Shown here: positions 7,675 through 17,248 of the stretch, one piece after another
Position numbering within the stretch: position 1 is the first letter of the stretch
How the letters are laid out: the number at the start of each line of letters is the position of its first letter
Notes under the pieces: generated by a model
The model's input: only the letters and a program-made list of their open reading frames with translations
The model's database searches: none
Told to the model about the DNA's origin: nothing
Assembly (NCBI RefSeq): GCF_029870955.1
Contig: NZ_PGFQ01000001.1
Coordinates: 2,356,001-2,420,000 of the forward strand
Reading direction: 5' to 3'
DNA from: Sulfitobacter faviae
GTDB taxonomy: Bacteria; Pseudomonadota; Alphaproteobacteria; Rhodobacterales; Rhodobacteraceae
Length of the DNA stretch: 64,000 nucleotides
Translations under genes and position numbers: made by a program

Positions 7675-9621
7675 TTAGCGCAGGTCAGGCGGGGTCGCGT
7701 CCTGTGCCAGTTCGGCGGTGAGTGCGTCGAGCGGCTGTACGGATGTCTGCTTTTGCCCCAGACGCCGGACTGAGACCGTGCGCTCTTCGACTTCGCGCGC
7801 GCCCACGGCGAGGATCACCGGCACCTTGCCCAGCGAATGCTCGCGGACCTTGTAGTTGATCTTCTCGTTGCGCATGTCCGCCTCGGCCCGGACGCCCGCA
7901 GCCTTCAGCGTTTCCACGACCTCGGCCACATAGTCATCGGCCTCGGAGGTGATGGAGGCCACAACGACCTGCCGCGGCGCGATCCAGAAGGGCAGCTTGC
8001 CCGCGTGTTCCTCGATCAGGATACCGATGAACCGCTCGAAGCTGCCCAGGGTGGCGCGGTGCAGCATCACGGGGCGGTGCTTGTTCCCGTCCTGCCCGAT
8101 GAAGCTCGCCTCCAGCCGCTCGGGCAGGTTCGCGTCGACCTGCAGAGTGCCGCATTGCCAGTTGCGCCCGATGGCGTCGGTCAGGGTGAACTCAAGCTTC
8201 GGCCCGTAGAAGGCGCCTTCGCCCTCAAGCACCTCGAAGTCATAGCCCGCGGCCTTGCAGGCATCGCCGAGCGCCTGTTCCATGTGGTCCCAGGTCTCAT
8301 CCGAGCCGATCCGCTTTTCGGGGCGGGTGGAGAGTTTGATGGTCCAGTTCTCGAAGCCGAGATCGGCATAGACCTTGGACAGGAAGGCGATGAACTTCGC
8401 GGTTTCCGAGGTGATCTGATCCTCGGCGCAGAAGATATGGCCGTCGTCTTGGGTAAAACCGCGCACCCGCATGATGCCGTGCAGCGCGCCCGAAGGCTCG
8501 TAGCGCGCGCAGGAGCCGAACTCGGCCATGCGTAGCGGCAGGTCGCGGTAGGATTTCAGACCCTGATTGAACACCTGCACATGGCAGGGGCAGTTCATCG
8601 GCTTGAGCGCATTCACCGCCTTTTCGCGGGCATGGTCCTCGTCAACTTCGACGATGAACATGTTTTCTTGGTACTTGTCCCAGTGGCCGGACTTTTCCCA
8701 AAGCTTGCGGTCCACGACCTGCGGGGTGTTCACCTCGACATAGCCGTCGCGGTCCTGCATGCGGCGCATGTAGTCCTGCAAGGTGGTGTAGATGCGCCAG
8801 CCGTTAGGGTGCCAGAAGACCTGACCGGGCGCCTCTTCCTGCATGTGGAACAGACCCATTTCCTTGCCCAGCTTGCGGTGGTCGCGCTTGGCGGCCTCCT
8901 CCAGCATGTTGAGATGGGCGCGCAGCTTTTCCTTGCCGGTGAAGGCCACGCCGTAGATGCGCTGCAACATGGCGCGACTGCTGTCGCCGCGCCAATAAGC
9001 ACCGGCGATGGACATCAGCTTGAAGGCATCGCCCGGCACTTGGCCAGTGTGTTGCAGGTGCGGACCACGGCAGAGGTCCTGCCAATCGCCGTGCCAATAC
9101 ATCCGCAAAGGCTCGTCGCCGGGGATCGCCTCGATCAGCTCGACCTTGTAGGGCTCGTTCAGGTCTTCGTAATGTTTGATCGCGCGGGCGCGGTCCCAGA
9201 CCTCGGTGCGGACGGGGTCGCGCTTGTTGATGATCTCCTTCATCTTTTTCTCGATGAGGCCGAGATCCTCGGGGGTGAAGGGCTCTGCGCGGTCAAAGTC
9301 GTAATACCAGCCATCCTTGATGACGGGGCCAATGGTGACCTTGGTGTCGGGCCAGAGCTCCTGCACGGCGCGGGCCATGATGTGCGCAAGGTCGTGGCGC
9401 ACCAGCTCGTTGGCCTGTTCTTCGTCGGCCATGGTGTGGATGGCGATGCTGGCGTCGGCTTCGATCGGCCATGCCAGATCGTAATGCGCGCCGTTCACAG
9501 TGGCGCTGATGGCCTTTTTGCCGAGCGATTTAGAGATATCGGCAGCCACTTCACCAGCGGTGATCCCGGCGTCGTACTGCCGGCTGTTGCCATCGGGAAG
9601 GGTGAGGGAGATTTGGGCCAT
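7675..9621 (-). CDS. thrS: Threonyl-tRNA synthetase
   Basis: The 648-residue class II synthetase has all expected parts. These are an N-terminal TGS domain (residues 1-62), the editing domain with [13 protein letters not shown] (HxxxH-type site), and the catalytic core with [10 protein letters not shown] (the zinc Cys) and the class II motif 2 region [17 protein letters not shown]. The C-terminal anticodon-binding domain (from about residue 545) completes the protein. It charges tRNA-Thr in the cytoplasm. Length matches the family. It stands alone with its own terminator and faces away from the MFS gene. Confidence 0.97.
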   Translation of the reverse strand: MAQISLTLPDGNSRQYDAGITAGEVAADISKSLGKKAISATVNGAHYDLAWPIEADASIAIHTMADEEQANELVRHDLAHIMARAVQELWPDTKVTIGPVIKDGWYYDFDRAEPFTPEDLGLIEKKMKEIINKRDPVRTEVWDRARAIKHYEDLNEPYKVELIEAIPGDEPLRMYWHGDWQDLCRGPHLQHTGQVPGDAFKLMSIAGAYWRGDSSRAMLQRIYGVAFTGKEKLRAHLNMLEEAAKRDHRKLGKEMGLFHMQEEAPGQVFWHPNGWRIYTTLQDYMRRMQDRDGYVEVNTPQVVDRKLWEKSGHWDKYQENMFIVEVDEDHAREKAVNALKPMNCPCHVQVFNQGLKSYRDLPLRMAEFGSCARYEPSGALHGIMRVRGFTQDDGHIFCAEDQITSETAKFIAFLSKVYADLGFENWTIKLSTRPEKRIGSDETWDHMEQALGDACKAAGYDFEVLEGEGAFYGPKLEFTLTDAIGRNWQCGTLQVDANLPERLEASFIGQDGNKHRPVMLHRATLGSFERFIGILIEEHAGKLPFWIAPRQVVVASITSEADDYVAEVVETLKAAGVRAEADMRNEKINYKVREHSLGKVPVILAVGAREVEERTVSVRRLGQKQTSVQPLDALTAELAQDATPPDLR

Positions 9622-9793
9622 CTTGGGCGCTCCTCGTCGGTTTGGCGCCTACGAGACGCCCGGTTGCGGGTTATGTGTTGGGCCTATGTGGCGGGGCGGG
9701 GGCAGCTTGTCAATGCAAGCGGGGTCACTTCGGGAAAGTTGCGGCAGGGCGATGGCGCGCTATGTCAGGCGGGCAACAATGAGGATCGGTCAG

Positions 9794-11080
9794 ATGCAAG
9801 ACGACACGGCGCAGCGCGCATTCGAGACGATTTCGGGGGCGGACGACCCGGCCCCGGGGTTGGACGACAAGGCGCAAAGGGCCGAGGCGCGCAACGGGCT
9901 GCGCCACATCGTGTCGCTGTCGATGACCAAAGTGGCCGATGGTCTGATCGATCCGAAACTGGTCTTGGCTTGGCTGTTGAGCGCCCTTGGCGCGCCTGCG
10001 GTTTTCGCGGGCGCCTTGGTGCCGATCCGCGAGGCCGGGTCGCTTTTGCCGCAGATTGCGTTGGCGGGCGTGGTGGAGCGCATGGCGCGGCGCAAATGGG
10101 CTTGGGTCTGGGGCTCGGTCGGGCAGGGCGTGGCGGCGGGGCTGATCGCCCTTGCTGCGCTCAGCCTTGAGGGGGCCACGGCGGGCTATGCGGTCTGCGC
10201 CGCGCTGGCGCTGCTCGCCGTTTGCCGCGCGGCCTGTTCGGTGTCGTTCAAGGAAATTCTGGGCAAGACAGTGGGCAAGACCCGGCGCGGATCGGTGACC
10301 GGCTTGGCGGGGTCTGTCTCCTCGGTCGGGGTGGTGATCTTTGCGGGGCTTTTGATGTCGGGCCTTTTTCAAAGTCGGGGTGTCGTCGTGGCAGCCATCG
10401 CGCTGGCGGCGGCCCTATGGATCGGCGCGGCGCTGTTGTTCTCGACGATCATGGAAACGCCGAGCGAGACCGAAGAGGCCGATGGCGTGGATTTCAAGCT
10501 GCTGCGCGGCAACCGGGAACTGTGGCTTTTCATTCTGGTGCGCGGGCTCTTGGTCTCTACCGCGCTGGCGCCGCCCTATCTGGTGGTGCTTGCTGGCTCA
10601 TCAGAGAGCGGGCAGTTGGGCCAATTGGGGGCCTTGGTGCTGGCCTCGGCGCTGGCGTCTTTGGTCAGCTCCTACGTCTGGGGGCGGCTGTCGGATATGT
10701 CGAGCCGCCGGGTGCTGATGCTGACCGGCATCGTTGGCGCAGTGGCGATGGCGCTGGCGGTGGGGCTGTGGTTCCTTGATCTGGCGCAGGCGGTCTGGGC
10801 GATGCCTGCGGTGCTCTTCATCCTGATGATCGCCTATCACGGCGTGCGGCAGGGGCGGTCGACCTATCTGGTCGACATGGCCCCGAAAGACCAGCGCGCC
10901 GCCTATGCTGCCGTGAGCAATACAGTGATCGGGCTGCTCTTGCTGCTGGCGGGCGTGCTGGGCGGCGGGGCCGCGCTGATCGGGGCGCAGGCAACGCTGA
11001 TGCTTTTTGCCGTCATGGCGCTGGCCGCCGCCGTGTTGGCCCATTGGCTGCCGGAGGTTGAGCATCTGTCCGAGGACTGA
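9794..11080 (+). CDS. MFS-type transporter
   Basis: About 428 residues with roughly 11-12 hydrophobic segments and the split typical of the major facilitator superfamily. A long polar loop after the first half (TIMETPSETEEADGVDFK) and the second-half loop SYVWGRLSDMSSRRVLM (a motif A-like GRLSDxxSRR) support this. The substrate is unknown. The frame is open from 9500, but ATG 9794 is preferred because GAGG lies 9 bases upstream. ATG 9779 is a weaker alternative. It is followed after 51 bases by a hydrolase gene on the same strand. Confidence 0.8.
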   Translation: MQDDTAQRAFETISGADDPAPGLDDKAQRAEARNGLRHIVSLSMTKVADGLIDPKLVLAWLLSALGAPAVFAGALVPIREAGSLLPQIALAGVVERMARRKWAWVWGSVGQGVAAGLIALAALSLEGATAGYAVCAALALLAVCRAACSVSFKEILGKTVGKTRRGSVTGLAGSVSSVGVVIFAGLLMSGLFQSRGVVVAAIALAAALWIGAALLFSTIMETPSETEEADGVDFKLLRGNRELWLFILVRGLLVSTALAPPYLVVLAGSSESGQLGQLGALVLASALASLVSSYVWGRLSDMSSRRVLMLTGIVGAVAMALAVGLWFLDLAQAVWAMPAVLFILMIAYHGVRQGRSTYLVDMAPKDQRAAYAAVSNTVIGLLLLLAGVLGGGAALIGAQATLMLFAVMALAAAVLAHWLPEVEHLSED

Positions 11081-11131
11081 CTTGCCCTCATCCGCCGCGA
11101 TGCTCATGATTGGACCAAAGACGGAGGCAGC

Positions 11132-11884
11132 ATGGCAGACAGCAAATTCATCGACACGCCGCAGGGTCGGCGTATCGCCTATCACAAGACCGAAGGGGCG
11201 GGGCCCTGCGTGGTGTTTCTGGGCGGGCTGAAGTCCGACATGATGGGGACCAAGGCGGTCTATCTCGAAGACTGGGCGCGGGCCGGGGGGCGCGCCTTTC
11301 TGCGATTCGACTATTCGGGCCATGGGGAATCGTCGGGCCTATTTACCGAAGGGTGCATTGGCGATTGGCACGAAGACACGCTGGCCGCAGTCGCGGCGCT
11401 GACCGAGGGGCCGCTGATCGTTGTCGGCTCCTCCATGGGCGGCTGGCAGGCGCTGCTCTTGGCGCGGCATCTGCCCGAGCGGGTCGCCGGGCTGGTCGGC
11501 ATCGCCGCGGCCCCCGATTTCACCGAAGATGGCTATTGGGCGAATTTCACCGAGGCGCAGAAACAGACCTTGGAAGAGGTCGGGCAGGTCGAATTGCCGT
11601 CGGACTATATGGAGCCCTATATCATCACCCGCCGGATGATCGAGGACGGGCGCAAGCGGTTGGTGCTGCGCGATCCGCTGAACCTGCCGTTCCCGGTGCG
11701 GCTGTTGCAGGGCACGGCGGACACCGCCGTCAGCACGGCCACGGCGGTGCGGCTGTTGGAGCATGCGCAAAGCCCTGACATGCAACTGACGCTGGTCAAG
11801 GATGCCGATCACCGTTTCTCAGACGCGCGCTGTCTGGCAATGATCGTGGAGGCGATCAACGCGGTCTCCGGCGACGCGGGGTGA
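11132..11884 (+). CDS. Alpha/beta-hydrolase (carboxylesterase-like)
   Basis: A 250-residue cytoplasmic serine hydrolase. The nucleophile elbow is GSSMGG, the oxyanion region LRFDYSGHGES is typical, and the C-terminal DADHRFSD supplies the catalytic His. Overall it resembles the ABHD10-like esterase group, whose substrates are short acyl esters or thioesters. The exact substrate here is not readable. GGAGG lies just before ATG 11132. It sits between an MFS carrier and a second hydrolase on the same strand. Confidence 0.85.
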   Translation: MADSKFIDTPQGRRIAYHKTEGAGPCVVFLGGLKSDMMGTKAVYLEDWARAGGRAFLRFDYSGHGESSGLFTEGCIGDWHEDTLAAVAALTEGPLIVVGSSMGGWQALLLARHLPERVAGLVGIAAAPDFTEDGYWANFTEAQKQTLEEVGQVELPSDYMEPYIITRRMIEDGRKRLVLRDPLNLPFPVRLLQGTADTAVSTATAVRLLEHAQSPDMQLTLVKDADHRFSDARCLAMIVEAINAVSGDAG

Positions 11885-12025
11885 CCAAGGGCGCGGGCAT
11901 GGAACCGCCGATAGGGCCGCGCCCCGCTGTCCCCCGAAACCACCCATGCTAAGAGACCGCCAAACCCAAGGGGGACGGCATGAAACCACGTCATTTCAAC
12001 CGCATACCGCACCGGAGCCTGCCCA

Positions 12026-12735
12026 ATGGCTGAGCCGATCGTTCTGCTGCCCGGCATGATGTGCGACGCGCGTGTCTTCACGCCGCAGATTCAAGCGCTC
12101 TCCCCGCGCGGGACCGTGGTGCTGGCCCCGATCACCCAAGGCGAACGGATCGAGGAGATCGCCTCGGGCCTGTTGGATCAACTGCCGCCGCGTTTCGCGC
12201 TGGTGGGGCAGGGCATGGGCGGTGTGGTGGCGCTGGAATTGCTGCGCCGCGCGCCCGACCGGATCAGCCGCATCGCCCTGCTGGCGACCCATGTGCTGGC
12301 CGAACTGCCCGCCATTGCCGCGGACCGTGAACCGCAGATCATCATGGCGCAATCGGGCAAGCTGGGGGAGGCGATGCAAGCGCGGATGGCCAATGGTTTC
12401 CTCGCCCCCGGCAAGGGGCGGGGGAGGTGCTGACCCGCGCGATGGAGATGGCTGAGACGCTGGGCGGCGATGTCTTCGTGCGCCAATCCCGCGCTTTGCA
12501 ACGGCGGCGCGATCAGCAGGCGGTGCTGCGCAAGTGCAAGGTGCCCGCGCTGGTGCTGTGTGGGGAGCATGACGCGCTCTGCCCGGTCAAACGCCATGCC
12601 TTCATGGCCGAGATGATCCCCTATGCCAAGCTGACGGTGCTCGAAGACGCGGGCCATCTGCCCAGCCTTGAGCAGCCAGAGGCGACCACAGCCGCGCTGC
12701 GCGACTGGCTGCATCAACCTCTGGTGCTGCAATAG
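12026..12735 (+). CDS. Alpha/beta-hydrolase, one-base frame break
   Basis: The first part (12026 to about 12415) has an alpha/beta-hydrolase start (IVLLPGMMCDARVF) and the nucleophile region GQGMGG, where the usual GxSxG Ser is Gln-Gly-Met. The frame then breaks at the G run 12415-12418. One added G continues it as GAGEVLTRAMEMAETLG, then VPALVLCGEHDALCP (acid) and DAGHLPSLEQP (His), ending at 12735 with about 236 residues. The elbow reads G-Q-G-M-G, so a serine nucleophile is not evident and activity is uncertain. It converges on phaZ with 9 bases between the stops. Confidence 0.75.
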
Positions 12736-12744
12736 GGCGGTGGC

Positions 12745-14075
12745 TTAGGCCGCTGCCGGTTTATCGCTCTTCTTGGCCTCGGTTTTCTGAGACGCGGGCT
12801 TTTGCGGCCCGGGCGTTTGGGGCGCAGGGTTCTGCGGCTCAGGCGTGCCGTTGTTCGCGTCGATAAAGTCAAGCACCAAGGGCCGGATGTTATTGCGCCA
12901 GCTTTTGCCCGCAAAGATCCCGTAATGGCCCGCGCCCTGCTCAAGATGGCTGGCCTTTTTGGCATCGGGCAGACCGGTCAGCAGATCAAGAGCGGCGATG
13001 CACTGGCCGGGGGCCGAAATATCGTCCTTGCTGCCCTCGACCGTTTTGACGGCGACGGTGGTGATCTTGCCGATGTCGACCTGACGGCCCGCCACCGTAA
13101 AGACATTCCGCGCGATCTCGCGCTCTTTGAAAATGCGTTGCACGGTCGAGAGGTAGAACTCCGCCGGCATGTCCATCACGGCGAGGTATTCGTCGTAGAA
13201 CTTGTTGTGCTTGTCATGCTCATGCGCCGTCTTTTGCGCCACGCGGGTGATCTGATTGGCAAAGGCATCGCGGTGAGTGTCATTGTTCATCGAGATGAAG
13301 GAGGTAAGCTGCAACAGCCCCGGATAGACCTTGCGCCCCACGCCCGCGTATTTGAAGCCGACCTGCTGGATCATCATCTGCTCAAGCTGGCCCATGGTCA
13401 CGCTATGGCCGAAATCGGTTACATCCGTCGGCGCGGCATCGGGGTCGATCGGCCCGCCGATCAGCGTCAGCGTGCGCGGCTGAGCTTCGGGCGCTTCCTC
13501 GGCCAGATAGGCGGTGGCGGCCAGCGTCAGCGGCGCAGGCTGACAGACCGCGATCACATGGGTGTCCGGCCCGAGGTGATGCATGAAATCAACGAGGTAG
13601 AGCGTATAATCCTCGATGTCGAACTTGCCCGCGCTAACTGGAATGTCACGCGCATTGTGCCAGTCCGTCACATAGACGTCGCAATCAGGCAGCAGGGAGA
13701 TCACAGTGGAACGGAGCAGCGTGGCGTAATGACCCGACATCGGCGCGACCAAAAGAACCTTGCGGCCCGTCTCTTCGCGGCCTTGGACCGAGAATTTCAG
13801 CAAATCGCCAAAGGGCCGCTCCATCACCGGCTCGATGCTGACCAGACAGTCCTGCCCCTTGGGGCCGACCACCGGGGGATGTCCCAATCGGGTTTCACGA
13901 CCATGCGGGCAAAGGTCCGTTCCGTCACCTCACCCCAAGCGGCGAGCCATTCCATCGCAGGGTTTGGAAACAGAGAGAAAGCCGGGTAGGATGCCATAGC
14001 AAGCGCAGAAGCGCCGAGCCATTGATTGGTGTTCCGGATGGACTCCATCATGTCGTAGGTGGCCATATAGCGCAT
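12745..14075 (-). CDS. phaZ: Intracellular polyhydroxyalkanoate depolymerase, one-base frame break
   Basis: The gene starts at ATG 14075 (MRYMATYDMMESIRNTNQWL), and the frame breaks at the G run 13874-13878. One added C on the coding strand gives IPPVVGPKGQDCLVSIEPVM and continues to 12745, about 443 residues. The core has the intracellular PHA depolymerase signature with Cys in VIAVCQPAPL, a YVTDWHNARDIP stretch and QGAGHYGIFAG with the catalytic His. It mobilises stored polyester granules. The tail is a low-complexity Pro/Lys/Gln region. It is divergent from phaC across 50 bases, which fits shared control. Confidence 0.88.
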
Positions 14076-14125
14076 GTGGGGGCTCCTTTATGCTGCACCT
14101 GCGAAGATAGGAGGTAAGGGTTAAG

Positions 14126-15931
14126 ATGACAACAGAATCCGAGAATCCCGAGATTGCCGAGCCTCCAGCCCTGTCTCGTATGGCGCAAAACTTGAAAAAG
14201 GTTGAAGAATTAAGCAAGCGTTTGACCCGGGTGATGGCGCAGCGCGAGGGCCATCAGCCCGCGCTCGATGGTCCGAACCAACAGCTTTTCGCCAAGGCGG
14301 CACAGTCTTACTGGGCCGAGGCGATGACCAATCCGGCCCGTTTGATGGAGCATCAGATGGGCTATTGGACCAAATCGGTCGCCCATTTCGTTGAGGCGCA
14401 GCAGGCGCTGGCCAAGGGCGGTCTGGCCCCGGTGGAAGAGGACGCGCCGACCGACAAGCGTTTCGCCAACCCGCTGTGGCAGACGCATCCCTATTTCAAC
14501 TTCATCAAACAGCAGTATCTGATCAACGCTGAAGCGCTGCGCCAAGCGGTCGAAGATGCCCAAGACATGGACCCGGCTGAGAAAAAGCGGCTGGTCTATT
14601 TCAGTCAGCAGATCATCGCGATGATGTCGCCGACCAACTTCCTCGCCACCAATCCCGATGTGCTGGAACGCGCGGTGGAGACCGAGGGCGAGAGCCTCGT
14701 GAAGGGTCTAGAAAACCTGATCGCAGATCTGGAGGCCAACAATGGCGAGCTGGTCGTGAAACTGGCGGATGACAGCGCCTTTGAGCTGGGCCGCAACATC
14801 GCCACCACGCCGGGCAAGGTGGTGTTTCGCAACCGCATGTTCGAGTTGATCCAATACACCCCCAGCACCGAAGAAGTCCATAAAACCCCGCTGTTGATCT
14901 TCCCGCCGTGGATCAACAAGTTCTACATTCTCGACCTCAAGGCGCAGAACAGCCTCGTCAAATGGCTGGTCGATCAGGGCCACACGCTGTTCATCGTCTC
15001 ATGGGTGAACCCCGATGCCAGCTATGCCCAAATCGGCATGGAGGATTACGTCGAAGAGGGCTACCTCGCCGCGATTGAAGAGGTGAAGGCGATCACTCAG
15101 GAGAAACGCCTTAACGTGGTGGGCTATTGCATTGCGGGCACCACGCTGGCGCTGACCCTGTCGCTGCTGAAAAAACGTGGCGATAGCTCGATCAAATCCG
15201 CCACCTTCTTCACCGCGCTCACCGATTTCTCGGATCAGGGGGAGTTTCAGCCCTTCCTCACCAATGACTTCATCGACGGGATCGAGGCCGAGACGGCGGA
15301 TAAGGGCATTCTGCCCTCGGTCGTCATGGCGCGCACCTTCTCATTCCTGCGGTCCAACGATCTGGTCTATGGCCCCGCCGTGCGCAGCTACATGATGGGC
15401 GAGACGCCCCCGGCCTTTGACCTGCTCTATTGGAACGGCGACGGGGCCAATCTGCCGGGGCAGATGGCGATGCAATACCTGCGCGGCCTGTGCCAGCGAA
15501 ACGAATTGGCCGAGGGCGGTTTCAAACTGCTCGGGGAACGGCTGACGCTGGATGATATCGAGGTGCCGCTTTGCGCCGTGGCCTGTGAGACGGATCACAT
15601 CGCGCCGTGGAAAGACTGCTACCGCGGGGTGCAGCAGATGGGGTCGAAGGACAAGACCTTCATCATGGCGCAATCGGGCCATATCGCGGGCATCGTCAAT
15701 CCGCCCAATCGGAAGAAATACGGCCACTATGTGAACGGCGATCTCACGCAGGACTACGCCGCATGGCGCGAGGCCGCCGCCTTTCACGAAGGGTCTTGGT
15801 GGCCGCGGTGGGGCAAGTGGCTGGGCAAACGGGCAGGGGCAATGATTCCCGCACGGTTTCCCGGTGACGATGGGCGCGAGATTCTCGCCGATGCCCCGGG
15901 CAGCTATGTAACCCGCAAGGCAAGCGACTGA
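14126..15931 (+). CDS. phaC: Class I poly(3-hydroxyalkanoate) synthase
   Basis: The 601-residue enzyme polymerises (R)-3-hydroxyacyl-CoA into storage polyester at the granule surface. The lipase-like box GYCIAG places the catalytic Cys at residue 335. Asp in CETDHIAPW and His in QSGHIAGIVNPPN complete the triad, and the N-terminal region and length match class I synthases. It is preceded by AGGAGG at 14112-14117. Downstream lie phaP and phaR on the same strand and upstream the divergent phaZ, a complete PHA locus. Confidence 0.96.
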   Translation: MTTESENPEIAEPPALSRMAQNLKKVEELSKRLTRVMAQREGHQPALDGPNQQLFAKAAQSYWAEAMTNPARLMEHQMGYWTKSVAHFVEAQQALAKGGLAPVEEDAPTDKRFANPLWQTHPYFNFIKQQYLINAEALRQAVEDAQDMDPAEKKRLVYFSQQIIAMMSPTNFLATNPDVLERAVETEGESLVKGLENLIADLEANNGELVVKLADDSAFELGRNIATTPGKVVFRNRMFELIQYTPSTEEVHKTPLLIFPPWINKFYILDLKAQNSLVKWLVDQGHTLFIVSWVNPDASYAQIGMEDYVEEGYLAAIEEVKAITQEKRLNVVGYCIAGTTLALTLSLLKKRGDSSIKSATFFTALTDFSDQGEFQPFLTNDFIDGIEAETADKGILPSVVMARTFSFLRSNDLVYGPAVRSYMMGETPPAFDLLYWNGDGANLPGQMAMQYLRGLCQRNELAEGGFKLLGERLTLDDIEVPLCAVACETDHIAPWKDCYRGVQQMGSKDKTFIMAQSGHIAGIVNPPNRKKYGHYVNGDLTQDYAAWREAAAFHEGSWWPRWGKWLGKRAGAMIPARFPGDDGREILADAPGSYVTRKASD

Positions 15932-15966
15932 TTACCTTAGGTAATCCAAACACCCTTCGGCTCATG

Positions 15967-16004
15967 CTGCAATGCAGAAAAAACCTTGAAATGCTGCGCT
16001 GCGG
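15967..16004 (+). promoter_or_regulatory. Tandem PhaR-type operator upstream of phaP
   Basis: A perfect CTGC-AAT-GCAG palindrome lies at 15967-15977, and a near copy CTGC-GCT-GCGG at 15994-16004, 27 bases later. In Rhodobacter and Paracoccus, PhaR binds CTGC-N3-4-GCAG sites in the phasin promoter, so these are probable repressor sites. The assignment by position and motif is inference. Confidence 0.65.
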
Positions 16005-16081
16005 CATCTATGTTGTGGTCAGACGCGAAACGGACGGGTCTCCCCGCTCCCTTGCCACAGTAGCATTAAAAGGATTGAGAC

Positions 16082-16525
16082 ATGACCAAGACACCTGACA
16101 TGACCGCGATGTTCAAAGACGTTCTGGGCGCTTTCCCGGTGGATAACGCCGCCATGCAAGACGCATTCAAAAACACCGCCACCCTGAACGAGAAACTCTC
16201 CGGCGTTGCCTTCGACGCGGCTGAAAAATCCGCCGACATCTCCACCGCTTGGACCAAAGAGACACTGGCCCGCCTGACCGAGATGACCAAGGTCAAAGCC
16301 GAGCCCACAGACTATGCCAAAGCGATGACCGATTTCGCCTCCGCCTCCGCCGAATCCGCGGCCGAGCATATGGCCGCCTTCGCCGAGATCGCGAAAAAGG
16401 TTCAGATGGACACCGTCGAGCTGATGATGTCGGCTGGTAAAGACCTGCAAAGCGACGCCAAAGCCGCCACCACCGAAGGCGTCGCCACCGCACAGGCTGC
16501 CGCCAAAAAAGCGACTGTGAAGTAA
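16082..16525 (+). CDS. phaP: Phasin
   Basis: A 147-residue helical protein rich in Ala, Lys, Glu and Thr with no cysteines. This is typical of alphaproteobacterial phasins, which coat PHA granules and limit their coalescence. The phasin-like central stretch includes DYAKAMTDFASASAESAAEH, and the C terminus is an alanine-rich tail ending in KKATVK. AAAGGATTGAGAC precedes the ATG. Tandem PhaR-type sites lie upstream and a strong terminator downstream, so it is probably a highly expressed monocistronic unit. Confidence 0.9.
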   Translation: MTKTPDMTAMFKDVLGAFPVDNAAMQDAFKNTATLNEKLSGVAFDAAEKSADISTAWTKETLARLTEMTKVKAEPTDYAKAMTDFASASAESAAEHMAAFAEIAKKVQMDTVELMMSAGKDLQSDAKAATTEGVATAQAAAKKATVK

Positions 16526-16568
16526 ATCTGACGCTGGGCTTTCCAGCGCCAAGTAATGCTTAAAGAAA

Positions 16569-16596
16569 GGGCAGGTCCAGACGGGCCTGCCCTTTT
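16569..16596 (+). terminator. Rho-independent terminator after phaP
   Basis: GGGCAGG (16569-16575) pairs with CCTGCCC (16586-16592) around a ten-base loop and is followed by TTTT. It separates phaP from phaR. Confidence 0.85.
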
Positions 16597-16634
16597 GTCA
16601 TGCGCTCTTTCTATTTGCCGATCGCTGTCCTAAG

Positions 16635-16645
16635 CTGCGATGCAG
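16635..16645 (+). promoter_or_regulatory. PhaR-type operator upstream of phaR
   Basis: The perfect palindrome CTGC-GAT-GCAG lies 24 bases before the phaR start and repeats the motif found upstream of phaP. It suggests that phaR represses itself. Confidence 0.6.
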
Positions 16646-16668
16646 CACCATTGGTCGGGAGTAACATC

Positions 16669-17217
16669 ATGGCGGACAAACCGAAGCCCTTGCTGATAAA
16701 ACGCTACGCCAGCCGCAGGCTCTACAACACCGAAACAAGCGATTACGTCACACTGGAAGATATCGCCGGTTTCATTCGCGACGGGCGCGAGGTTCAGATC
16801 GTCGATCTGAAATCCGGCGATGACCTGACACGGCAATATCTGTTGCAAATCATCGCCGAACACGAAAGCCGGGGCGAGGCCGTCTTGCCGGTCGATGTGC
16901 TGACCGATCTGGTGCGCAGCTATATGTCGGGCAATGTCTCGGTGGTGCCGCAGTTCCTGCAAGCCTCCTTCGACATGCTGCGTGATGGCCAATCCAAGGC
17001 GATCGAAAACATGAGCGCGATGAACCCGATGGCCAAGATGCCCGGCATGGAAGCGATGCAGGCGCAGCAAGAAGCCTTCATGAAGGCGATGACCGGCGGC
17101 TGGGCCAAATCCACCACGCCAGAGCCGCCCAAACAGCAGGCCGAACACGGCGACGATCTGGATGCGATCAAAAAGCAGTTGGCAGAATTGCAGGACAAAC
17201 TGTCAAAGCTGAATTAA
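16669..17217 (+). CDS. phaR: PHA synthesis repressor PhaR
   Basis: A 182-residue regulator. The N-terminal PHB/PHA accumulation DNA-binding domain is clear (IKRYASRRLYNTETSDYVTL), followed by the second conserved domain (LKSGDDLTRQYLLQII). A Met-rich helical stretch and a C-terminal coiled-coil-like tail (LDAIKKQLAELQDKLSKLN) complete it. PhaR senses free PHA by binding granules and releases phasin gene repression when polymer is present. ATG 16669 is chosen over the open frame start at 16600 because the family begins at MADKPKPLLIKRY and a GGGAG ribosome site precedes it. Confidence 0.95.
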   Translation: MADKPKPLLIKRYASRRLYNTETSDYVTLEDIAGFIRDGREVQIVDLKSGDDLTRQYLLQIIAEHESRGEAVLPVDVLTDLVRSYMSGNVSVVPQFLQASFDMLRDGQSKAIENMSAMNPMAKMPGMEAMQAQQEAFMKAMTGGWAKSTTPEPPKQQAEHGDDLDAIKKQLAELQDKLSKLN

Positions 17218-17228
17218 CCCCAGAAGAC

Positions 17229-17247
17229 GCGGGCGCCGCGCGCCCGC
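17229..17247. terminator. Possible bidirectional hairpin between phaR and the DegT gene
   Basis: GCGGGCG (17229-17235) pairs perfectly with CGCCCGC (17241-17247) around a 5-base loop, between two converging genes. There is no T tract on either side, so its role as a terminator is only plausible. Confidence 0.35.
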
Positions 17248-17248
17248 C

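Noticed and set aside
8581..10170. 529-residue plus-strand open frame antisense to thrS
   Set aside because: It is an Ala/Val/His-rich shadow frame of thrS and runs into the MFS gene. No family is recognisable.
11885..12025. A small gene between the two hydrolases
   Set aside because: Short frames exist but none has a ribosome site with good spacing and a recognisable sequence. I leave the gap unannotated.
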